NCBI RefSeq assembly: GCF_949628215.1
Contig: NC_134282.1
Span: 21,350,056-21,414,055 of the forward strand
Direction: 5' to 3'
Length of the DNA: 64,000 nt
Source of the DNA: Phalacrocorax aristotelis
Taxonomy: Eukaryota > Chordata > Aves > Suliformes > Phalacrocoracidae
Within the stretch, counting starts at the first letter, position 1; each line of letters opens with the position of its first letter. Shown one piece after another: positions 38,881 to 52,520 of the stretch. Under the pieces are notes generated by a model. That model was not told where the DNA came from, ran no database searches, and saw nothing but the letters and a program-made list of their open reading frames with translations. The position numbers were made by a program, and so were the translations under genes.

Positions 38881-40329
38881 GGTGGGGGCGAGGAGGGGAG
38901 GGAGGAGCGGGGCCAGGCATTCGTGCTTAATCTTTTTCCCTTGAATTTTTAACAGTTCCCGTGAGGGAGGATGCGGCTCTTTCCCCTCAGTGCACCCGGT
39001 GTCCGGTAGCGCAGGAGGACACTAGGTGGGTTTCACACCGCTCTCCCCTTCCGCCGACACTGGGAGCCCGACCCGGGGGAGCAGGATCTGGGGCTCCAGG
39101 TGGGGGCGCGGGGGCGGCGGGGTCCCCGCGAGCCCCTCGGGGCTGGGCGCGGAACGGGGACGCGGGAGATGCTGCGGGGGCGACGGCAGCGGAGCGGAGC
39201 CGCCGACCAGGGGGAGGGGGGGTGGGCGCCGCGCCCAGGCAGCCAGTGTCACCGGCCAGGGGCCAAGGACCTCCGCGGGAGCGCCCGAAACGCCGCCCAG
39301 CAGCGGCACACGGGCCCACGCGAATACACGGGCGGGCGTCGTTGAAAGAGGGGGAAAAGCGACTCACAGCAATTGCCCGGCCCGTGTTTCGCTGCTGGGG
39401 GCGGGGGGCTCCGCTCCTCCGTGCGGATGAGGGCTCCAGGTAGTCCCCATTCGCGCCCCCTCCTCCCGTGTACGTGGGTTATGGCCCGCGGCTAGCGACG
39501 GCGCCCCGGCCGCGGGAGGGCTTTCTGCTCCCACGCTCGGGGCGGCGGCGGGATCGGCGGCGAGGGCGCGGCCGGGGGGCGCTGGTTGCTCTCCCGTGCC
39601 TCCCCGCTTCCCGCCGCGGGTTTCCCGGGCACGCATTAAACCTTAAATAGCTCCGTCTTTTTTCTTTTTTTAATAACACTTCTCCCTCCTACTTTCCTCG
39701 AGTGAAAAATATGCGTGGCGAGTAGGGGGCTGTAGCAGTAGCCCCGGGAGGCTCCTCGCGGGCCGCGTGTACCGCACACCGCCGGCGCTCCCCGGGCCGG
39801 GCCGGCCCTCGGCGGGGCTGGGACTCCCCGGGTTCCCCGCGGGGTTCGCAAACCTTCAGGCATCGGGTGCTTTGTAAAACACAAGCGCCCGGTAAAATAC
39901 ACGCGGACTTCTTCTGTCGGGCGAAGTTTTCTTGCCAACCTGTTTCTCGGCGGCGCGGAGAGCCTTCCGAGCAGGGCCGCCGCGCCCCCGCGAGCTGGGC
40001 TTTATTTTTAATGCCTTTAGAAAGCGATGGAAGCCGCTCGGGCCGGGGGGCCGGAGGCAGCAGGACCGCGGGCCGGAGCCGCCGGGCGGGCGGGATCGGC
40101 CTGCGGGCTCCGCCGCCCCGAGCACCACCGGCGAGCTCCCCCTGCTCCCGAGCGCCGCTGCTGCCTCTCCCTCGGTGCCTTTATTATTCCGGCTCCGGAT
40201 TTCTGCCGAAATAACGCGAACCGCCGCCCTCCCCCGGGTCGGTACCGGCGCCGAAACGGCAGCCCGGCCCGTAAAGGAGAAGCGGACTGGGAGCCCAGAA
40301 AACTTTGTTTCCCTCATTTCAAAGGGGGA

Positions 40330-40720
40330 AACCTGAACGATTCTCATCCTTTTGATTGATTAAGGTCTTGAATAACTTGAAGCTCGGGAGTGACAGTTAC
40401 TGAATAGACTATTGCAAATAAAGAGCACTGTGGAAAGCTGGGCTGGCACTTCACAGTGTAAAGGAGGCGAGTTTGCTGGCACTTACCAAGTTATAAATAA
40501 AAGGCCATGCACAATAGTACCTTCTCTAAGGACAGACAGTCTTTACAACACTCCTGGCGTCATATCCTGCTGTGGTCACTTCAGCTCCTAGGCAGACTTT
40601 ACCTCTTTTATTTTTCCAGCAGTTTAGCTTGAATACTACAATAAATTCCTGGGAACAAACGCTTGTTAGTAAGACTTTAACACGCACCGCCTCGCACCCG
40701 TACATGCCCGCACAGGCACA
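40330..40720. promoter_or_regulatory. Candidate PAX3 upstream neural-crest/neural-tube enhancer (Pbx, Meis, POU motifs)
   Basis: Within an AT-rich island about 1.2 kb upstream of the PAX3 core promoter I see a Hox/Pbx-type TGATTGAT at 40353-40360, a Meis/Prep TGACAG at 40391-40396 and a POU/Brn-type TTGCAAATAA starting at 40412. These lie within 70 bp of one another. Mouse Pax3 is known to have upstream neural-crest elements, roughly 1.6 kb 5' of the gene, that use Hox/Pbx, Meis, Brn and TEAD sites. The position and motif set agree, so I infer orthology. Sequence alignment to the mouse element was not possible here. Confidence 0.6.
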
Positions 40721-41241
40721 CTCACGCACACGCGTGCAGTGCGGGGACACGCTCGTCCCATCGATTTTTAAAAGCGGAAAACCCCACGGAGATCTCGCTG
40801 GCAGGTCTCGCTTTCAAAACCGTTCGCACCATTTGGTCCAGAGACGTTTCTTCTGGACGGCGAGAGATTTCGGGGCAAAGTAAATAAATAGAAGGAAGGA
40901 AGAAGCTTTTTTCCATTTAAAAAAAAAAAAAGGGGGCGGTTGCTCCCCCCGCGTCCCCCGCCACTCGTGCTCGGGGCAGCAGGGCCAGGAGACAAAGCAT
41001 TTCAGGGGCGGAGAGGCGGCGGCTGCCCCTTCGCGACTGGCGGGGCCGGGCTGCGGCCCCGCGGGGCCGCGGGAGTACACGGATCCCCCACGGGTGCCAG
41101 GTCCGGGCCGGCCTCCGGCTGGGGCTCCGCTCCCCAGGGCCGGGCCGGCCGTCGGGGCATCGAGCAGTTCCCCGCCGCCGGTCGGCGTCTGCCCGCGGCG
41201 AGGGGGTCCGGCACGGCTCGGGCCGCAGAGACAGCGCGGGA

Positions 41242-41380
41242 CCGTGCCGTGCCGTGCCGTGCCGTGCCGTGCCGTGCCGTGCCGTGCCGTGCCGTGCTGT
41301 GCCGTGCCGTGCCGTGCCGCACGTGCCGTGCCGTGTCATGCCGGGCCGTGCCATGCCGGTCCGGTCCGTGCCGGTCCGGT
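41242..41380. repeat. CCGTG pentanucleotide array upstream of PAX3 promoter
   Basis: About 15 tandem copies of CCGTG (41242-41319) with one C-to-T variant near 41297, decaying through CATGC and CCGGT variants to about 41380. It ends some 57 bp before the first CCAAT box of the PAX3 promoter. Each junction contains CpG and the array has no reading-frame meaning. Confidence 0.95.
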
Positions 41381-41436
41381 GGGGTCACGCTGCCGTCGCG
41401 CCGGCCGGGACGATGCGGCGGAGCCGCCCCGCTCGC

Positions 41437-41560
41437 CCAATCAGCGGGGGCGGCGCGGCCGGGCCGGGCGGCGGCGGCCAATCGCGGCGGCGCCGCCGCG
41501 GAGCCGCGCCGGGGACGGAGCCGATAAATGGTCCCGGCCCCGCGGCCGCCGCTCCCCGCC
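41437..41560 (+). promoter_or_regulatory. PAX3: PAX3 core promoter: two CCAAT boxes and a TATA-like box
   Basis: CCAAT boxes lie at 41437-41441 and 41478-41482 (both CCAATC/A in GC-rich context), and a TATA-like GATAAAT lies at 41523-41529. The spacing (41 bp between CCAAT boxes, about 45 bp from the second to the TATA-like box) is that of a classical NF-Y plus TATA promoter. It predicts transcription start near 41550-41560 and a 5' UTR of about 300 nt before the ATG at 41858. Confidence 0.65.
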
Positions 41561-41842
41561 GCACCGGGGACAGCGACAGCGCCGCCGTACCGACACCCAC
41601 CCCTTCCCCCCGCCCCGCCGCCGCCCGCCCCCGCGCCCAGCCTCGCCGCCCGGCGGGGCTCCGGCCCCGGCCCTGCCCTCCCGGTGCGGGGCAGCGCGGG
41701 TCACTGACAAAGGGGCAGCGGCGGATCTGCCTCCTCCCCGCCCCCCGGCGGCATCTCCCACCCCCTCCCGGGACCGCTCCTGATTCGGTGGGGCCCGCTG
41801 ACAGCACGGATCTCTCCTAGATCGGCCCTCACCTGGATATAA

Positions 41843-42856
<1,014 letters not shown>

Positions 42857-43092
42857 TCTCTACTCCTCTAGGCCAGGGCAGAGTCAATCAGCTCGGAGGA
42901 GTGTTTATCAATGGCAGGCCTTTACCCAACCATATCCGACACAAGATAGTGGAGATGGCCCACCATGGCATAAGGCCCTGTGTCATCTCTCGCCAGCTGC
43001 GAGTGTCCCACGGCTGCGTCTCCAAAATTCTCTGCAGGTACCAGGAGACGGGCTCCATCCGGCCGGGGGCCATCGGCGGCAGCAAGCCCAAG
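42857..43092 (+). CDS. PAX3: PAX3 coding exon 2 (paired domain, N-terminal subdomain)
   Basis: The 236-nt exon encodes residues 29-107. It starts [20 protein letters not shown] and includes [20 protein letters not shown], then the HTH-bearing stretch [20 protein letters not shown] and GAIGGSKPK at its end. This is the N-terminal helix-turn-helix half of the paired domain, which contacts the 5' half of the target site. The sequence appears identical to mammalian PAX3 as I remember it. The acceptor is TTTTCTAG and the donor AAG/GTGAGC. The frame continues open downstream for 80 codons into the intron, without meaning. Confidence 0.97.
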
Positions 43093-45572
<2,480 letters not shown>

Positions 45573-48500
45573 TAGGGCAAGGAACTAGTCCCGACAGGGC
45601 GGCTGCCGCGTCCATCCCACCCCGTTCCCCCACTGAACGACCCTGCAGTGTGCGGGAATGGCATGGAGGTGGGGGCAAAGATGGGGGTTGCCAGTGGTTT
45701 GGCTTTCAAGAGCAGGGATGGGGGCCAGGGAGCAGGGAGGGTCTGGAGCTGGCAGCAGAGCCCCCGGCACGGCTGCACTGGGGCTGCTTTGCCAGCCCAA
45801 GCCGAGCAAAACGCCGTGGCTGCACAGAAGAGGTGGCTGTAGCCAAAGGCTGTGGAGCCTCGAGTCTCTGCAGCCTTGGGCAGGGCAGGGAGCCGCATGT
45901 TTCGCTTCTTCTCTACTTAAAACTGCTGGGGAAAGCTTGTGTTGGTGGTTGGTCAGGGGCTTTGCAAGGAGGTTGCAACGTGAACAAGGCAGGGGTGAAG
46001 GGCTTCTCCAGGGGGCAGCGACTGCCCCTGCTGCGGTTGTGCCCAGCTCCCCGGCTGGGCTGGAGTGGAAGGGCAGGCAAGGGCTGGGTTGGGCGGCTTG
46101 TGTGTGGAAGTGGCTGCCCAGCACATGCACAGGCACTGGTGAAGGCGAGACAAAAGTACCAAATGAGCTGGTCAAACATTTGTACAACTTTTCCAGCTTT
46201 TACAAAGAAGGCCTTCTATACACAATCTACACTTGGAGATGAACTTGGAAAACAAAGAGGGGGGAGTCCATTGAAACTCACACTTTGGCTTTGCACAGAC
46301 AAAGCTTCAGCTAGCAGCAGCTTGATGTGAACAAAAGAAGGCAACCTTTTTATAATTCAAGGAGAAAAGAAGAGAAAACAGCCCCACAAAAGGCCGAGAA
46401 AAGACATTATGGTCTTGCAATGAGGGATGAATTATTCAATGAGCCCCTAATAGCTGATGCTCCATGCAGTTTTATGGACTCTCCACCGTGGAAAAAGTAG
46501 CTGGTTTTACCTAGAAAATGTTTCTAGCATTTCTAGGCATTTAGAGTTGCTAAGTGACATTCAAGAAAGACAACTGAAGCCTGTTCTTTAAAAGTAGGGT
46601 ATCTCCTTGTTGTGTAGGAACAAACCCTAAAACACACCCAAAACTTAGTTTTCAACTCTGTTACTAAAGCTCTCAGGGAAGCCTCATCTTGCCTGTGTCT
46701 GTGTTTGCGTGGATGCGTGTAATACAAACATGCAGAAGACGCTAACAAAGTAACAGATTAAGGTGAGAAGGCACAGTTTGATTGTCGTCTTGCTGTCCCT
46801 GTACCATGGGTCACAGAGTTTCCCCCAGAACCTCCTGCAACAGGCAATCGTTCTGAGGGATGTGCACCAAGGGAAAAATGGTTAAACTCAGTGTACTAGT
46901 AGTTTTAAAACATCTAGCTTTTCTGTCCTCTTGAATTTCTCAAAAGAGATTAAAAACAGAAGGTAGGAAGCCTTGATAACATCCCTGCTTTATGGAAAAA
47001 GAGTAATTAGTAGAGGCAGCAAGAGAAAAAATATTATCAATATAACCCACCCCTCTACTTCTTTTTTTAAATACTCTTCCTGTTCTTTGACTCTGCTCTT
47101 TAAAGAGGGGCTTCTGATCTACCGTAAATCAGTGTCTGGACATGTAGCTGGGCCCTCCAGCCTGGGGGAGCTCTGAGACTCTTGCAGGAAAAGTGCTGAG
47201 GCTGGTGGTGCCTCGCTGCGAACGGGGGCTCGCTCGTGCCCCCCAGCACCTTGTGCGAACAAGGTGGCTGCGTTCTGCCCTCCGATGCACACACTCCCTC
47301 ACTTTCTGTGGACATGAATGTCCTGCTTTGCTTCTTCTGAGTTCAGCCAGTGGCAAAATTCCCCGACTAAATGGGGTAGCCCAGCCCTAGCCCGTCCTTG
47401 TGCGCACAGGTTTTTGCTGGATGAGCGTGGCTGGGCAGTTCTGTGCAAACGGCAGCTTGATAATCCCGTCTGCTCTGTGACAGTGCCTGGGAAGGTTTGG
47501 CAGTTGGAAAGAGAGTGTGCTCTTCCCCACAGCAACGCCTGCTCCCCCTCCCTGGCTAGCAAGCTGTTGCTTAATCTTATTACTGGAATGGCCAGGATGC
47601 TGCAGTGCAAGAGAAAGGATTTGTTACCATACACATGCCTTATGTATAGTGTGGTACTATAGGGACAACACACTGGAGAGCTCATTACAAGAAAAAAAAC
47701 AGACATAAAGTAAGTCCAGCACCACTTTCTGTACCCGGACAACAAAAATGTTCTGCTTCAACGCCTGTGGCCAGCAGAGGAGCTTCAATTTCACCCCATC
47801 TATAAAAATCACCAGGTCAGATCCTGCTCCCTTACTGAAATAACTGGCAGTGCTCCTGAGGATTTTCATCCTGCAGGACTGTACTTGCCAGTGCTCACCA
47901 GCCCGGCTGCGAGGCCTGGTGTGGCAGACCGTGCCCCCTGGCAGGGCGTCTCGGATGCCCTCTCTGAAGCTTGAGTTGCTTGCAGCATGTCCAAAGGTGG
48001 TCCCAGCGGTGTGCAGCAAAGCCCTTGTGCCGTAGCTCAGCGCCGAGGGCTCTGCGTTACAGACTGAAACAAATGTGGTATTTTGGAGTCTTTTATAATT
48101 TGAAGAATTTTTATAGCTCTGGTCTCAGGGGCTTAAGGTATCCCAATAATAGCAGGAGTGTGGGTGCAGAGAGACGCAAGGGAAGGCTTTTGGTTAGGTC
48201 AGGAAGCAAGTCCTGGTGCTGAGCATGGAGCAGGGAATCACTCTCTGGCTCAGAAGCACACATCTAGTGCTGGACATTTGCCGATGTTGCCTGAAATCCC
48301 CTCCTCACTGCGGGCATTTGGGTGGCTCAGGCGGAGGCATTTTTTCTGAGGGAAAGGCTAACAATTGTTGTAATTTTAATGGTAGCTAATTCAAGATTTG
48401 GGATTTGGGGAGTACTTACAGCAGAGTGGGATTAGGGAAAAGAGAAACATGATATTTTTGAAAAATATGCAATAGAAACAGTATATCGTGTGGCTTGGGA

Positions 48501-49060
48501 ATTCTCCCATCCCATATATATAAGCGTAGGTAAACTTTCATATGCCCCGCTGTGATTCTGTTTCAGCCTTTGTTCACGGACACTTAAATCTGATTCTCTT
48601 GCCGGTGTTTACAGATGCCACATGTGCAGCCTGCTTTGCTGTATTTCAGCGTTTCTGTCAGTGCCACCCTCTACCCTGATTTTGGGTCTATATTTAAAGA
48701 AAACCTTGATTATGACAGTGCGTATTGGGAAGCTTAGAATTCTATAATAGCATATCTGTATTTCTGCATGCGTGATGTATTTTTCTTAAAGGCATAAGCC
48801 ATAAATAAAGAACATGAAAGAGAAACTTTTGTGCCTTTATATGGTACATCAGGGCATATTTTTAGCATAACCGCTACAGAAGAGGGAGTCGCTTGTACCT
48901 TTAGTGGGAGTTATGTGCGGCATGGTTTGCTGACTAATCTGATAACTCCCCGCTTCATAAGATAGCTGTTGTTTTCTGGCAGAAACCGGTGGCTTTCAGC
49001 GCTCAAATGATGGGGCGTAGAACTGGTCGTTGGGCCCACTGCGAGCGGGCGGCGCTGGCT

Positions 49061-49081
49061 GGGGCTGGGGCTGGGGCCGGG
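49061..49081 (+). other. Potential G-quadruplex in PAX3 intron 4
   Basis: Three GGGG runs and one GGG run separated by CT, CT and CC lie in a short GC-rich patch (49020-49170) of an otherwise AT-rich intron. Quadruplex formation is inferred from the pattern only. Confidence 0.7.
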
Positions 49082-49539
49082 ACCCCCCTGCCCAGCCTCA
49101 AAGGGGGCCTCTGTTCCCGGCCGGCGGAATTGGCCCCCAGGCCCTGTCCTGGCGGATCCTCCCCCAGTCATGCGCACCCGTCCAAAAAGGGCCCTACTCA
49201 TCCCGAGCCTCTACCCTTGGCTGTACTGAGAGCAATTCAGGCTACAGCAGACTAAATTGCCTCCTTTATGTCCTTCTTACTTTCATCTTGGACCAAACCC
49301 TTCCCCCCTCTCCCTCCCCTTCCTCTTTTCTTTTTTTCTGTGTGCCTGAGGCTCACATTAATACAATTTCGGCACCACCCCTATTTTTGTGTGTGTATGC
49401 GGGGAGTTTGAAGGGGGGGGGAAAAAAAGGACCTTAGCACAAAAGCCCTGCTCAGCAGCGAGAAAGTTCAAGCTGCTGCTGCTTCTCTAGCTGTGTGATG
49501 CTTTTCCTGTTTGCGAGTTTTGGGAAACATTTTTGCCTT

Positions 49540-49860
49540 GTACTGTAATGGAATTAGAGGACAGATGCTGACTGTAAATGGGACACGCGACTGCCAGCCC
49601 CTAGCTTAAATATTTACATGCAATGTTACAATTACTGACTTGATGCACAGGCTTTGAAGTGGTGGCACATGATCTGAAGGGTAGCTGGGGCTAGATGGGC
49701 TTGCAGATGTTTTGATTAGGGTTGGTCAGTATCATGCAGCCAGTTATTTTTAGATTGTTAAACTAATGAAGGCAGTTTATTAAGGGACAGGATTAACATG
49801 CAGGCACGTATCTGAGTCACCCGATTGATTTCTGCATTGTAGACTGTTGGGTTAGTGGCC
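49540..49860. promoter_or_regulatory. Candidate intron 4 enhancer block
   Basis: The stretch has TGTAATGGAATTAG, ATGCAATGTTACAATTACTG, TTTTGATTAGGG and TTAAACTAATG motifs (homeodomain, POU-like and TCF-like), is free of simple repeats, and lies in the intron that carries a neural-crest enhancer in mammals. Motif-based inference only. Confidence 0.35.
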
Positions 49861-52239
49861 GGAGCATGGGACGAGGCAGATGCTGAGTTAGATTTTGGTT
49901 GTGATTTTTCTGATGCAGGACTCGTCATGATTTTGCTCCAGCATCCTGCCCCAGGGCGCAGCGGTAAGAGAACTTACTTTTCTTGTGAGACTGTCGTTTC
50001 TTACGGCTGAGAAGCACAATGTATTCCCTCGCTCGGTGTTCCCAGTAAAGATTCACTTACTGAATGAAACGTGATGACTGTGGCTGCAGGCAATTGTCAT
50101 CTTGAGTCTGGAATTTCATACAGTACTTTACATATTTGCTCACTAACAGGTCTTAAAAATCAGCTCGTGTAACTTCCACAGAATTTAGTTTCTGACACTC
50201 TCAGAGCTGACATGAAAATAGTGCTTATTTAAGAAAAACTCCTTAGTGGCTCAAGGATTTGGCTCAAGGCAGATAGTGCTAGCAGTATTTTCTGTCTGTC
50301 TTTTTCCCTTCCTTTCCTCATATCTCAATAGCATGTGAGTCCAGTCCAGAAAAGCCAGGTGCTGCACAAGTGCAAATCAAAATAGGTGCTGAAGTCTCTT
50401 TTGCCTAGACCGTAACCCTGAGCTTTGCTTCTGCCTGCCATGTTGTCGCTGTAGGGCTCTGCGCCAGGCTCCCACTTCCAAATCATTATTCTCAGCTAAA
50501 AATAATAACTGATGACCTCAGCGATCAATGACTCACCAACAAGAAAGAGCATGATGTCCCAGCATGCTGAGTGTTTTCAGAAAGGTGTGAAATGTTTGTG
50601 TTTTGAGTGACTTCAGGGGAGAGTTTGCTGCTCCAGAGATCCAGGAGCAGCCCATGCCCTCCAGTCTTGAGGGCGAGCTGTGGGACTTTGAGGAGAGTGC
50701 TAACTGGTGGACTAGCTGCAAGCTACTCACCTTACATGAGCTGTAGTAACACTTCCAGCTGTGGGAAGAAAGGGTGTTACTCAGGCTAGCAGCAGCCCGC
50801 TGAAGTAATATATAGAAATGTCATATCCCTTTCTTGAAGTCATGATTTCATTAACGGGTTTGCATGTTTTGCCATCCTAGGCAGACTTCCCTTACCTTAA
50901 AAAGAGTTGGCTCCTATTCAAACAGAACTGCTGTGGCCATCCTTTCCAGTTCTTCTAAGTGAATGCGTCTAGAGCAAAGGCAAATGTGATTTTAGCAATA
51001 TCAGGATTGCTTCACACACAGCAGTTGATTTACTTGAATTTGTACCCAAGTTTACATCTGAATTGGTTGCTCTGAAAGTCTTTGTAATCTATTAGTCTTA
51101 CACAGTGTCATTCTGGAAAGGCTGAGGCAAGAGATATGGTCAGTTGACTTCGGTGTGGCGAGGACTTGGTCCAAAACTGTGATTTTTATCTTTGGCTTTC
51201 TGGATTCTCCTACAATTGCAAAATGCTTGACGTCAGCAGGAATTTACCATGGTAGGGATCAGGGTCTTCTTGAAACCAGCTCTGTAATGTGCTGAGCAAC
51301 TGCAGCTCTGGGGGAAATCCTCAGGTTTAGGTTTACCGGATCGGGTATCAGACCTCCAGTTCTGCAGACGCTATCATATGTGGGTAACGGCAAGAAGTCC
51401 CACTCAAAGGGCCTATTCATGTGTGTAAAGTTACTCACGTGGGTTGGGGCAGGCAGGAATGAGGCCCAAATTTGTTCTATTCTGTTAATAGAAAGTACCC
51501 ACTAAACAAGAATGTGACTCTAATCCTGAGTGAAAGTCTCTGGCAAAACTCTCATCAAGGGCAAGGATTGCTTTATCTGTGTTTACACAAAGGTAGTGAT
51601 GGTATCAGCAGACAGACAGGGTTTTCAATTAGATTAAAAAAAATTAGAAATTAATGCTGAAAGTAAAAGTTGATGCTGATGAAATCCTTAGGACAGGTTA
51701 TTTTCCAGCTCTGATTCCGAATAGTAATTCTCTGTTGTATCAAAGACGATGTTTTTATCTAACACTCAGGGAAGGTTTAATTTGGTATTAGGTTTACTTA
51801 TTGATAAGGGTTAGAACGGGGTTTAGAAGAGGGAAGCCAATAAAGTTGATAGAGATAAATTATCACGAGTCCCCAGGGCTGTGTAATAAAACTGCATTGG
51901 GAAATGAAGCAGAACTACAAAGTGCTCTCTGGTTAATTTAAGAAATTGAGTGAAACGCAAAGCAATAAATCAGAGCAAGCCAGTCAATGTGAATTTCTCC
52001 ATGTAAATGTCACTTTAAATCCTGCATAACAAACACATGTGGCTAGAAAAAGAACAAAATATATTAAAAAAAATGCAGGATACTTCCAAGTGTTCCCCAA
52101 ACGCTGAGCTCTCCGGCTAATAAAAATGATGTACAGTAACATAATTCACTGCAAGACCTTGTTTAGTGTAGTGTGAGCGCAGCATTTTACTTTACTTGCC
52201 CCGGAGTACTCCTGCCCCATGCTGTTAAACTAATTCAGT

Positions 52240-52520
52240 TTAAATCACTCTGCCTAGAAAAAAAACGTGCAGCGTAATGAAATTAAAACTCACTGAGGAC
52301 ACATTAGAGTTAAAGTGTGTCAGGCGCCGAGATTATTTAGTTAGTGGAGTTTGATGTAATTGTCGACAGGTCATTTATTCATCCTAGTAAATAAAGATTC
52401 ACGAACTATTAAGAATGTGCATATATAACTAGAAAGACAGTAAAAGGCAATTAAGCAGTCAGTTTAATGTCTTATCTTGCTGGTTGCCCTACAGTTGTTT
52501 TACAACTAGGAATTAAAATT
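52240..52520. promoter_or_regulatory. Candidate intron 4 enhancer block
   Basis: A repeat-free AT-rich stretch with GAAATTAAAAC, GATTATTTAG, GATGTAATTGTCGACAGG and CATTTATTCATCC motifs (homeodomain and Meis/caudal-like). It lies 6.8 kb into PAX3 intron 4. Motif-based inference only. Confidence 0.35.

Larger units (their letters stand above)
34720..41430. other. PAX3 upstream domain: CpG-rich blocks alternating with AT-rich islands
   Basis: GC-rich, CpG-rich stretches (about 34720-34960, 35530-36250, 36340-36930, 37290-38410, 38960-40290, 40930-41430) alternate with short AT-rich islands (36980-37210, 38580-38880, 40320-40720). Many long open frames occur on both strands, but they overlap one another, are rich in Pro, Arg, Gly and Ala, and match no family, so I treat them as GC artefacts. 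Such extended CpG islands are typical of Polycomb-regulated developmental genes. In mammals a divergent transcript (CCDC140) starts beside PAX3; I cannot identify a homologous protein here. Confidence 0.65.

Noticed and set aside
38961-39443. Possible bird CCDC140 homologue upstream of PAX3
   Set aside because: The open frames here are GC artefacts and I could not match them to the mammalian protein; a non-coding divergent transcript remains possible.
40917-41820. Several 100-230 codon frames over the PAX3 promoter
   Set aside because: They translate the CCGTG array and CpG-rich promoter, overlap each other on both strands, and contain no domain.
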